Positions 10,629-18,526 of a stretch of 64,000 nucleotides of DNA are shown piece by piece. Within the stretch, counting starts at the first letter, position 1, and each line of letters opens with the position of its first letter. The position numbers and the translations under genes are program-made. The notes below the pieces were generated by a model that was not told the DNA's origin, ran no database searches, and was given only the letters and a program-made list of their open reading frames with translations. This stretch comes from Harmothoe impar (taxonomy: Eukaryota > Annelida > Polychaeta > Phyllodocida > Polynoidae). The stretch is taken from assembly GCA_947462335.1 (NCBI GenBank), contig OX381720.1:42701152-42765151 (forward strand), in the 5' to 3' direction.

Positions 10629-12200
10629 TCATTCCGAATCTATGCCGAGATATTTCAGAATGATCTCTGTTTTGTCATCCAACTCTTTGAGCGCTCTGGC
10701 GGACAGCGTCACTCCCTGCTGTGTGGGTTTTTTGTCAGGACCTTCGTACTTGCGCACGTGGACGAGGTTCTTACCGCTGTAGTAGCTCACAGCTGCGTAC
10801 ACTTCGCTCTCCTCATCCAGCACTGCGAACCAGGGGGTGTGATTAGGTTTTCCTTGCGCGGCCGCTGTGTCGCGTATGCGCACCACTGCGCGGATATCGG
10901 CGATGCGTGCTATGAGCTCGCGCAGCGCGTCGGCCGTGAAGTGCACTCGCTTGCTTCTGGTCAGAGACGCCTCTTTCACCTGGCCGTCTTTTGTGTAGCG
11001 CGGCCTCCTAGACAGTCTAGCCACGTCCTCCCAGATCTCCAGCGTCAAAGCTCCGTCTAAGCAGAACTCTAACCCGAGAGGACGGGAGAAGGTTTTCTCT
11101 GCTTCTTCTCGTCCATCTCGTTCTTTTTCTTGTATTTTTCTCTTCTTACTAGGCCTTGTTGTTCTGGAACTCACCTTAGAACGTTTCACACCCGCAGGAT
11201 GAGTAACACCATCAGCGTGAGCTGAATCAGCAGCAGAACCGATAGCAGGAGCAGCGTCAGCGCTGGTGGTATCCGAGGCCTCGTTGTTGGAACAGCGCAG
11301 CCACACGCCGTCGGTGCTGAGTGTAGCGGTAGAAGATGAAGCGCCGCCGCCCTCGTAAGGTGGCGGTGAGGGCAGTCGCCACGGACCGGACGGGACGCTA
11401 CTAGTGGAGGAAGTGAGGTCGAAAGGTCGAAGAGGGAAGCCGAAAAACGTACCGCCCACCCCTTTCCCTTCGGGTTGTTCGTACGCCTCGTCGTCAGCGT
11501 CGTTCTCTGTCTCACCCTGTTGCTGCTCCTCCTCCTCTTCTTCTCGGTTTAGGGGCTGAGTGTCCGAATAGCTGTCACTCTCAGCGCGAGCGGCGTCGAG
11601 GGCGTCAGTCGATGTAGTGGTGGAGGAGAGGGGCTGTGCAACGTGCGGCAGGTCATCAAAGTCATCAACAGTAGTGGGGAGGTAAAAACCCGGTTGCCAG
11701 TACTGCGCTGTGCCAGGAGCGTTGTCGTCAGTAGTAGTAGCGGTAGCAGCAGGTGCAGCAGAAGCAGCAGCAGCAGCAGCAGGCGCAGCAGCAGACGCAA
11801 CAGTAGCAGGCGCAGCAGCCTCAGCAGGCGCAGCAGTAGCAGGCGCAGCGGTAGCAGGTGCAGCAGCAGCAGCAGCAGCCGCAGCAGGCGGGGCGGCAGT
11901 AGCAGCGGCAGCGCGCTTAGCAGCAACGTGTACCGTCGCGAGTGTAACAACGTCGCTAGCACGACGACTACTACCAGTAGTACTACTACTACTACTACTA
12001 CTAGTACTACTACTGCTACTACTACTGCTACTACTACTACTACTGCCGCGAGCGCTCGCTACAGCGGGAGGGTGATAAGACCAAGCGGCTGCGGCGGTAG
12101 TCTCATGTTCAGTAGCAAGAGGAGGCACTGACGCTAAACGAGCGCTGTTCCGCGTAGTCTTCTTGTTCTTGAACGACGCTAGATGTTGTCTTTTGCTCAT
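10629..12200 (-). CDS. PC4-like ssDNA-binding protein with long low-complexity N-terminus
   Basis: The product is 523 aa and is read from the ATG at 12200 (context caccATGa). Residues 1-190 are low complexity: poly-Ser near 55-75, then long Ala/Thr/Pro tracts. About 200-240 is acidic and Gln/Glu-rich, and 325-370 is basic with a likely nuclear localisation segment (RPSKKRK). The last 58 residues match the PC4/Sub1 fold pattern: YAAVSYYSGKNLVHVRKYE, a short loop, then GVTLSARALKEL and a final helix. The stretch at about 372-450 ends in VHFTADALRELIARI and may be a second, diverged PC4-type unit. PC4 family proteins bind ssDNA and assist transcription or replication. Here it sits upstream of and parallel to PolB, so a replication SSB or late-transcription role is likely (inference). 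The low-complexity part is triplet-repeat DNA and probably varies in length between copies. Confidence 0.75.
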   Translation of the reverse strand: MSKRQHLASFKNKKTTRNSARLASVPPLATEHETTAAAAWSYHPPAVASARGSSSSSSSSSSSSSTSSSSSSSTTGSSRRASDVVTLATVHVAAKRAAAATAAPPAAAAAAAAAPATAAPATAAPAEAAAPATVASAAAPAAAAAASAAPAATATTTDDNAPGTAQYWQPGFYLPTTVDDFDDLPHVAQPLSSTTTSTDALDAARAESDSYSDTQPLNREEEEEEQQQGETENDADDEAYEQPEGKGVGGTFFGFPLRPFDLTSSTSSVPSGPWRLPSPPPYEGGGASSSTATLSTDGVWLRCSNNEASDTTSADAAPAIGSAADSAHADGVTHPAGVKRSKVSSRTTRPSKKRKIQEKERDGREEAEKTFSRPLGLEFCLDGALTLEIWEDVARLSRRPRYTKDGQVKEASLTRSKRVHFTADALRELIARIADIRAVVRIRDTAAAQGKPNHTPWFAVLDEESEVYAAVSYYSGKNLVHVRKYEGPDKKPTQQGVTLSARALKELDDKTEIILKYLGIDSE

Positions 12201-12257
12201 GGTGGTGACTGTAGAGAGCAGCAAAAGAATGAGTGAGTGAATGGAGGTTTCCAGACC

Positions 12258-12268
12258 CCTTATATACG
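12258..12268 (-). promoter_or_regulatory. TATA box for the PC4-like gene
   Basis: The minus strand reads gtatataagg, about 60 bp upstream of the ATG at 12200. That leaves room for a start site roughly 30 bp downstream and a short leader. Confidence 0.55.
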
Positions 12269-12299
12269 CCTTCTCGCTTCTAGAGCTAAGCTACTTACT

Positions 12300-12660
12300 G
12301 ACCCTGTTCAGCTGCCGCCGGCTGGCCGGCGGCCATTCACAAAGAGAAACAAAAGACATAAGGCATGACGTTTTCAGCTGGATCCCTTTCCCCCCTTTTG
12401 AGAGATCGACTGTCATGAGCTAAGCCGCTTAACACCCTGTTCAGCAATTCAACGCGCATTAGCTGTATAAAGGATTAAGCGGTTGCTGCCGTCGACTGAC
12501 CGGCGGCCATTCACAAAGACATAAGGTATGACGTTTTCAGCTGGATCCCTTTCCCCTCTTTTTTTTTTTTTGAGGGATCCACTGTCGTGAGCTAAGCCGC
12601 TTACCACCCTGTTCAGCCATTCAGCGCGCGTTAGCTGTATAAAGGATTAACGGTGACGAG
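12300..12660 (+). promoter_or_regulatory. Tandemly duplicated promoter-like segment between the divergent genes
   Basis: Two units about 175 bp apart share, in order: ggcggccattcacaaag, acataagg(c/t)atgacg, ttttcagctggatccctttcccc, gagctaagccgctta, caccctgttcagc, and gcgcgttagctgtataaagg or a close variant. Each ends in a plus-strand TATAAAGG (near 12465 and 12640). The cagctg core also recurs near 13005. This is the only sizeable non-coding interval inside the element and probably controls both flanking genes. Confidence 0.5.
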
Positions 12661-13140
12661 CTTAGAGTGTGTGTACAAAAAAAACTACAGGAGGCGTGTG
12701 GCGTGAAGCAGGACCCCCCTAAGACGAACGTGTCTGTCTGTGAGTAGAGGCGTGTGCATGTGGTGAGCGACTTAAGTGTAAGACAAAAATCACCACCTCC
12801 TGCCGTGGTGAGTAGACCGGGCCGGCCAGGCGGCGGCCGGCTAGTTCAATAGGGAGAGGTGACAGCTGACTAAGGCTGTGCATGAAAAAAATCCGATTTT
12901 CACCTGACCTCTGACGTTTGTTACAATGAATGTCAGAGGGAGGGAGACGTCCTCAGGTAGGGGGTAGGAGGTAAGGCTAATGGATGAGGAAGAAACACCG
13001 TTTTCAGCTGGTCTCCACGGATAGCGATGACACACCCCTCGTCATCTAAGCTCTTAAGGAGCGGAGCGGCTGAAAAAGCGTCATGCGGACAGGTCGCTAC
13101 ACAGCTGGAGTGCTGTTGGAAATGGGATTAAACTCCCTCT

Positions 13141-13150
13141 GTATAAAAAG
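13141..13150 (+). promoter_or_regulatory. TATA box for the death-domain gene
   Basis: The sequence ctgtataaaaagc lies about 150 bp upstream of the ATG at 13291, in the plus orientation. A (CCG)n repeat sits in the inferred leader. Confidence 0.5.
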
Positions 13151-13204
13151 CTCTGATTTCTGTTGGAAAAAAAACATATCGCCTCTGACCACAGTAACGT
13201 CTAC

Positions 13205-13212
13205 TACCACCA

Positions 13213-13274
<62 letters not shown>

Positions 13275-13275
13275 G
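13205..13275. repeat. (CCG)n microsatellite in the leader of the death-domain gene
   Basis: About 20 ccg/cca units lie directly before the ATG at 13291. In other frames they give artificial poly-Ala or poly-Arg ORFs. Confidence 0.9.
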
Positions 13276-13290
13276 CCAAGACGAGACGAG

Positions 13291-14031
13291 ATGGCTCAAG
13301 CTATTCCACTTTCAAGCTCGCCTTCACCGCCTTGTCCACCTGAAAAAAAGTTAATGCGGCTTGACGACGTGAGACGCGCGAGGCAGATCGATGGGGAGAA
13401 CAGAGAGGTAGGACAGCGGCGGTTAGCCTATAGCGACGCCTTGCTTCGTCAACTAGGTAAAGAGTTGAGCGGCTGTTGGAGAGAGTTGGGCAGTAGCTTA
13501 AAAGTTACCGCCGCCCGTATGGATGCTCTAGTAGAGCGCAGTGTCAAGACACCGGAGGAGCTGTGTACGGCGATGTTCCGAGTCTGGTGGGGTGAAACCC
13601 CGCATCGTCATAGATGGGGAGAGCTCGGTCGCGTCTTCACCCGCATTAGACGCGTGGAACTGTTGGCTCAGTGGATGTCCCTTCTCCACAGACAGGGGTT
13701 GGATTTCGAAAACCCCGACTCGCGCGCGATGCATAAGCACTTGGGCACCCTCGGCAGACGTCTAGGTAGCAGGTGGAAAGAGGTGGGGGACCATTTAAAA
13801 TTGTCGCCTGAGAGGTTAGATAAGATCGCTGAAGAATGCGAATACGGAGGAAGTCCCGCTGAGTGGGTCTTCCGAGTGTTGAAAATGTGGCAAGATGAAG
13901 CTGACGGTGCCGGCGGTACACCTTTTGAACTCCTTCGAGTGTTGACTGAGGACATGGGAAAGTTTGACCTCGGCATCACGATATTACTTGACTTTATCAA
14001 GCAAGAAACAACGAGAACGACGGACATGTGA
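13291..14031 (+). CDS. Tandem death-domain protein encoded by the TIR element
   Basis: The 246-aa product has a basic, Pro/Ser-rich N-terminus followed by two death-fold units. Unit 1 (about 48-128) has LLRQLGKELSGCWRELGSSL, then VTAARMDALVE, and later RRVELLAQWM. Unit 2 (about 148-232) has LGRRLGSRWKEVGDHLKLSP, ERLDKIAEE, WVFRVLKMWQDEA and PFELLRVLTEDMG. These match the six-helix death-domain pattern: the Gly-x-x-Trp of helix 2, the Leu-x-x-x-x-Ile of helix 3, the Trp in helix 5 and Leu-x-x-x-Leu of helix 6. Death domains pair with other death domains in FADD-, MyD88-, IRAK- or UNC5-type signalling. With no enzyme or membrane segment, this protein could act as a decoy or bridging adaptor that alters host death or NF-kB signalling (inference). 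The ATG context gacgagATGg is good. Unit 2 is much closer to the consensus than unit 1. Confidence 0.8.
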   Translation: MAQAIPLSSSPSPPCPPEKKLMRLDDVRRARQIDGENREVGQRRLAYSDALLRQLGKELSGCWRELGSSLKVTAARMDALVERSVKTPEELCTAMFRVWWGETPHRHRWGELGRVFTRIRRVELLAQWMSLLHRQGLDFENPDSRAMHKHLGTLGRRLGSRWKEVGDHLKLSPERLDKIAEECEYGGSPAEWVFRVLKMWQDEADGAGGTPFELLRVLTEDMGKFDLGITILLDFIKQETTRTTDM

Positions 14032-14184
14032 ATTGTTGTGTTTTATTTTCATACGTCTTCTTTATTAGTAAGTAAAAAAAAAATAATATCATAACAATTA
14101 AGAAGCGCGCCCTCTTAAAGTGTCACTTCCTCCAGTCGCAGCTGATCGCCTCATCGAAGCACGTGATAAACAAAAAAAAAACGA

Positions 14185-14226
14185 AGAGACACGCTTCTTC
14201 CTCTCGAGAGGAAGAAGCGTGTCTCT
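14185..14226. repeat. Perfect 42-bp palindrome (21-bp hairpin arms)
   Basis: agagacacgcttcttcctct is followed directly by its reverse complement around a central ctcgag, with no loop and no mismatch. It lies between the end of the death-domain gene and the outer TIR array and has no counterpart in the left TIR. Possible roles are a 3'-end hairpin, a replication-related cruciform or a recombination scar. Confidence 0.9.
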
Positions 14227-14280
14227 CGATTGAAATCTTTTTCTTTTCTTTTTTTCTTAAAAGAGACAAACGCCCCTTAG

Positions 14281-14455
14281 AGTGCCCCCCCACCCCCCTA
14301 GAGTGCCCCCCTCCCCCCTCCCCCCCTCCCCCCCACCACCCGCCCCATGCATCCTAAAAGCGCCCCCCTCCCCATGCATCTTAAAGGGGCCCCCCTCCCC
14401 CCCTCCCCTCCCCTCCCCTCCCCTCCCCTCCCCTCCCCCCCCCCTTATACACTCT
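14281..14455 (-). repeat. C-rich tract; G-quadruplex-forming potential on the minus strand
   Basis: The plus strand has more than a dozen runs of 4-9 C separated by 1-3 bases, including a (cccct)n stretch at 14396-14435. Its complement satisfies the G3+N1-7 quadruplex pattern many times over. Short units cct(a/t)(a/g)ag(a/c)gcccccc recur. Confidence 0.75.
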
Positions 14456-14580
14456 AAAGAACGCTTCTACCTAGTTCAATAAGTCACTTCCAGTCGCTCG
14501 TAAAACAATAAAAAATGAAAAAAAAAACAAAAACTTATATCGTAGTGTTTTTTATTAGTTTACCGAAAAAAATAAGAGAC

Positions 14581-14632
14581 TCGCCTCCTCCTCTCCTTCT
14601 CCTCCTCCTCCTCCTCCTCCTCCTCCTCCTCC
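14581..14632. repeat. (CTC)n microsatellite
   Basis: About 15 ctc units interrupt the inner part of the right TIR. This is absent from the left TIR. Confidence 0.85.
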
Positions 14633-15130
14633 AAAAAAAAAAGATATCACATTTTAAAGCCCGTGACCCCTTAAAGACGCTCATCTCTTCATTAAGTCGC
14701 GTGACGTCACTTCTTCTTCTGGTCACGTGATCAATCAGGTCACTTCCGGTCACGTGATCCTCAATCAGGTCACTCACTTCCGGTTGGCCATTAGGTCATG
14801 TGACGTCACTTCCGGTCACGTGACTCATCAGGTCACTTCCGGTCACGTGATCCTAAAGTAGGTCACTTCCGGTCCCCTAAGTAGGTCATATGACGTCACT
14901 TCCGGTCCATAAGTAGGTCATATGACCTCACTTCCGGTCACGTGACCAAATGGCGGCCTCTGATTGGCTAACTAGGTCACGTGACCTCACCACTAATCCC
15001 CTAAGTAGGTCACTTCCGGTCACGTGACCAAATGGAGGCCTCTGATTGGCTGCAGGTCGATTGAGTAATAAACAGTACTTAACTATAGTCCCGTTCCGAT
15101 ACATACTATACTACTATACACTCCCATAGG

Positions 15131-15190
15131 TATGGTGCATCAATGTAGAACAAGCGAGTAACTCGCTGGTGCTGCATTGGTGCATCATGG
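15131..15190. repeat. Imperfect 60-bp palindrome just outside the TIR element
   Basis: atggtgcatcaatgtagaac pairs with the reverse complement of the 3' half (gctgcattggtgcatcat), with gcgagt/actcgc at the centre and three or four mismatches. It begins about 15 bp beyond the right TIR end. Confidence 0.6.
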
Positions 15191-15958
15191 GGATATCTGT
15201 ATACTTGAAGAATTCTTAAATGGTTAAGCCCCAGTAAAACCTAAAAGCTAAAGCCACAAAAGATCAAACAGAGCCTGCCATATAACCCTAAAACACCCGC
15301 TGATACGTGGATCCGCCACTGTGTATCTTTTAAGGGCTTCTCCCAACACTGGCAACAGAAAAGGACCAGCGCCCTTCTAAGACCCATCACCTTGTCCAGA
15401 GTATAATGGGCTTAATAGGCTCAAAATCTGAAGCCATGAGAGATCAAAGATAACCCCTTGGGCAGTTCCCCCCCACCCCTACACCAAAGCAACCCTGACT
15501 GAAACACCTGCCGATCCCATTGAGGATCCACCACGGGACACTGGGTGATACGCACCTTTGTACATTCTGTGGTGAGAGATGGCGCCACCAGAGGTGGTTA
15601 CCTCTCTGTACGGATACGACCATCGTCCGCCACCGACGGCTAATGTATGATGATTATTCAAATGCCCAGGTAAGTCTAGACCAAGAACATTTTAGGAGAG
15701 TGACGCCTCAGGAGCCCCCAGAGAGGAGATTGGAGAGTCGTCCATCGACCTGTGTCTCAGAATGCTCTTTGTGTGGATCGACTTTGTTCAGGGTTGTCCA
15801 ACCAAGACCTGGGTAATACAGGTTGCTTTACATCAGAGTTTTTCTTTTTGGTTTCTATTATCACTACGGTTTACATGATCTGGCACTTTCGTAACACTAA
15901 CAGCTCCTGAAGGTATTTTCAAGGGAGGTGAGGGTGCTCTGATCTATGAGGTGTGGAG
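15191..15958. other. Intergenic up to the assembly gap, no gene recognised
   Basis: No supported coding frame. The ORF at 15520-15816 contains two CxxC-like pairs (CTFCGE, CSLCGS) but no recognisable domain, and I do not call it a gene. Confidence 0.35.
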
Positions 15959-16158
15959 NNNNNNNNNNNNNNNNNNNNNNNNNNNNNNNNNNNNNNNNNN
16001 NNNNNNNNNNNNNNNNNNNNNNNNNNNNNNNNNNNNNNNNNNNNNNNNNNNNNNNNNNNNNNNNNNNNNNNNNNNNNNNNNNNNNNNNNNNNNNNNNNNN
16101 NNNNNNNNNNNNNNNNNNNNNNNNNNNNNNNNNNNNNNNNNNNNNNNNNNNNNNNNNN
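15959..16158. other. Assembly gap of 200 N
   Basis: Exactly 200 undetermined bases, likely a fixed-size scaffold gap. ORFs crossing it are meaningless. Confidence 1.
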
Positions 16159-17734
16159 AGCATCTCTGTGATGAGCATTAACCAGCCCTGCATAATGTGC
16201 TCTAATTACATTTTAATGAGGCTGCTGCACCACCTTCTCCACACCTCTATTTTCAACTAGTCTCCACAAGACACTCATATTCATGGTGGTCTAAATCATA
16301 TTTTGATGAAACTTGTTTCATAAATATTACGATGGTGGGTGCATACACTATCTCCCTATAAACCCCTGAGATTTCTAAGTGATGGGGCAATTCTTTCCAT
16401 CAGAAAAGGGCATGAGGGTGAGAGGTGTCTTTTCCCCCATAGTAAACCTATGGGGTCTTTAGGCTGGGTCACAGGGTTGCCCTGGTAGCCACATATTATG
16501 CCCACCCTGCCCTGCTCTAGTGGAAACGCTTGATGAAAACAGTGTATAATCTAATGCTTTTATTGCAGTATTATCTGATCATGAACAGGTTATTGAATCA
16601 ATGTCTTTTGAAGAAATCTTCATTATGGACAGATATCACTCATTTTACACAAGATAAATATTCTTATGGCAAGTGGCCTGGTGCAAAACTCAAGTTAAAC
16701 AGTGTTGAGTCAGAATTCCCTCTTCACATGTTCCTAATCGTAGCTATTCCCTAATTTATTGATGATAAATTGATGATAAATCAGATATAGGATCTTTTAA
16801 TTTATGTAGTGTGGATGAGCTGATTCCGATGCAAAGGCCTTCTGAGAATCAATACGATAACATCAGTGTACTGATGATAGACCACTAAATACTAAATCTT
16901 GAGTAACCACGCCTTTAAGGAAAAGATTTCTCAAAAATAATATGATCACAGGCTTCCGGACAATGACCATAGATCAACAGATCATGGGAAAAATTTCACT
17001 CAAAGCGGCACCACTTCTTACTGTTTAGGGGGTTGTTGGTGGATTGAACTATGCATAATCATGCACGTCGTCAGGTGCAATTATCACAACATCCCCCTTG
17101 TTCTAAAGTGAACGTTGTGATGGTTGTTTGAGGAGGTTGTTGTCCATGGGGTATAAAAGTACCACTCTAATGCAGAATTAGGATAAGTCCTTGATGTTTA
17201 GTTTCACAAATCAGTACACAATAACTAAAGATCGGCCGTGTGAGTTATATCACAATTGACTCGGGTCAGGTTGATACTTTGGATTAAATTTGGATATGAC
17301 AAAGTGTGAATTATCCTGATGATAATAAATCTCTTTGTGGAGTCTGGGTGCAGAAACATATCCATGGTTCAAAATCACTCTCAAATACTGTGTCACACCA
17401 GTGTGCTATCACATTTCAGCCAATTGGGTGAGAGTGAGTGTGGGCAGGACAGGGTAATGGGAATTATATCCCAGTATAATTATGTACACTGACATAACTC
17501 TTTTCCATGTTCATGAAATACAAAAAAGAACAAGCATGTATCTATGCAGCCTCCTAATGCGCCCCAAACCCAATTTACCAACCCCTACTACTAACCATTA
17601 TGCCTACTAAAAACAAGATTTTCATTTGCCAAATTTTCTAATTTCCCTTTTGAAACTTTCCCTTTGCCATTTTTCCCTCTGCCAACTTCCCCTTTACCGA
17701 CTTTCCCATTGCTGAATTTCCCATTGGGCCAAAA
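16159..17734. other. Intergenic; possible solo LTR around 17000-17400
   Basis: No supported coding frame. Around 17149 there is ggggtataaaagtacc, and at about 17326 ataataaatctctttgtgg. A TATA box about 180 bp upstream of a poly(A) signal is how an LTR is built, but I could not find matching LTR ends, so this is only a possibility. Confidence 0.25.
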
Positions 17735-18115
17735 AAAAGAAGCTATGTTTCAGGCAACATGGTCCAAAAATTTAGGGTAGGTAGGTCGGATTTTTTTATT
17801 TTTTTTAAATTTTTAATGTTGGAGGTACCTGGAATGAGTCGCGAACTGCCACATGGACTCGCGGGTTATCAAGACAACTAACTGATTCTTATTATGACTA
17901 GGAATATCATGACATTATTGAACATTCTTGTTAAAAAGCAATTTCCTGAGGCTGGACAGTTAATTAGGCATGTGATCTGTTTTTCCTGACCAAAAAATTG
18001 CTAAAGTTTCCTTGAAAATATGAATATTTTGCAAAAAAAAAAAAATCTCCAAAATCGAAAAAAAATGCCAGGGTCGGCCATTTTTTGAAACTAGGGTCGG
18101 GTTGCCTGAAACACA
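17735..18115. repeat. Inverted-repeat element with tttcaggcaac ends
   Basis: The left end tatgtttcaggcaacatggt is matched at the right by gggttgcctgaaacacacc. Inside each end is agggt(a/c)ggt..ggtcgg next to T- or A-rich runs, again inverted. The sequence gccaactttcc/gccgactttccc lies on both sides (17640-17715 and 18130-18210), suggesting insertion into a short tandem repeat. It looks like a short MITE. Confidence 0.45.
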
Positions 18116-18526
18116 CCTTTTATTTTTTTTGGCCTTGCCAACTTTCCATTTGCTGACTTTCCATCTGCCAATTTCCCAGATGTCAACTTTCCCGTTGACA
18201 ACCTTCCAGTCTGAAAGAAGTTTCTCTGAAAGAAATAAGTTTGATAGAAGTGAGTTTGTCCATGCTCATATGTACTCATATGAGTACACATGTCCACATT
18301 TATCCACCCATGTCCTCACTCCTGCATTCATGTCCACACTCATAAATTTCACCAATTCTCACACATATCTGCCCATGTTCCTACTTACCACACGTTTGGG
18401 CATTATTGTTCTAGATCATATCCACCCGACACATATGCTGTACAAGTATGGTACACTAGGGGGCAGCATTGGTCAATGTAAGGGCCAGTTGGTGGTTACA
18501 AGTCGTTTAGGACAGAGCAAGTGTAA

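Larger units (their letters stand above)
5649..15115. mobile_element. PolB-encoding mobile element or endogenous virus-like element with long TIRs (9.47 kb)
   Basis: The first roughly 120 bases from 5649 are repeated almost exactly as the reverse complement of the bases ending at 15115. Similarity continues inward to about 6190 and 14033. Between the TIRs are three uninterrupted frames: a protein-primed-type family B DNA polymerase (-), a PC4-like ssDNA-binding protein (-) and a tandem death-domain protein (+). Long TIRs plus a polymerase of this class are the hallmarks of Polintons/Mavericks, adintoviruses, bidnaviruses and linear plasmids. However, no integrase, FtsK-like ATPase, protease or capsid frame is present, and the length is about half that of a Polinton. 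No target duplication is apparent: gtgggc on the left and atacac on the right. All frames are open and the outer TIRs are nearly identical, so the copy appears recent. Confidence 0.88.
14033..15115 (-). repeat. Right terminal inverted repeat, expanded internally
   Basis: Read from 15115 inward on the minus strand, this repeats the left TIR: same first 60 bases, the CCAAT segment, then the ggtcacgtgaccggaagtgacc array. It ends with cttactaataaagaagacgtatgaaaataaaacacaac at the inner edge. It is about 540 bp longer than the left copy. The extra length lies at roughly 14076-14690 and holds a perfect palindrome, a C-rich tract and a (CTC)n tract. Confidence 0.85.

Noticed and set aside
11186..12131. 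Poly-Leu, poly-Ser and poly-Ala ORFs in other frames of the PC4-like gene
   Set aside because: They are alternate-frame readings of the trinucleotide repeats that encode its low-complexity N-terminus.
5649..15115. Looked for an integrase, packaging ATPase, cysteine protease or capsid gene to call this a Polinton or adintovirus
   Set aside because: All ORFs over 60 aa in the interval are explained by the three genes or their shadows. None shows the D,D-E integrase, Walker A/B or capsid patterns, so I did not use those names.
15897..16260. ORFs across 15897-16260
   Set aside because: They cross the 200-N gap and are mostly undetermined residues.
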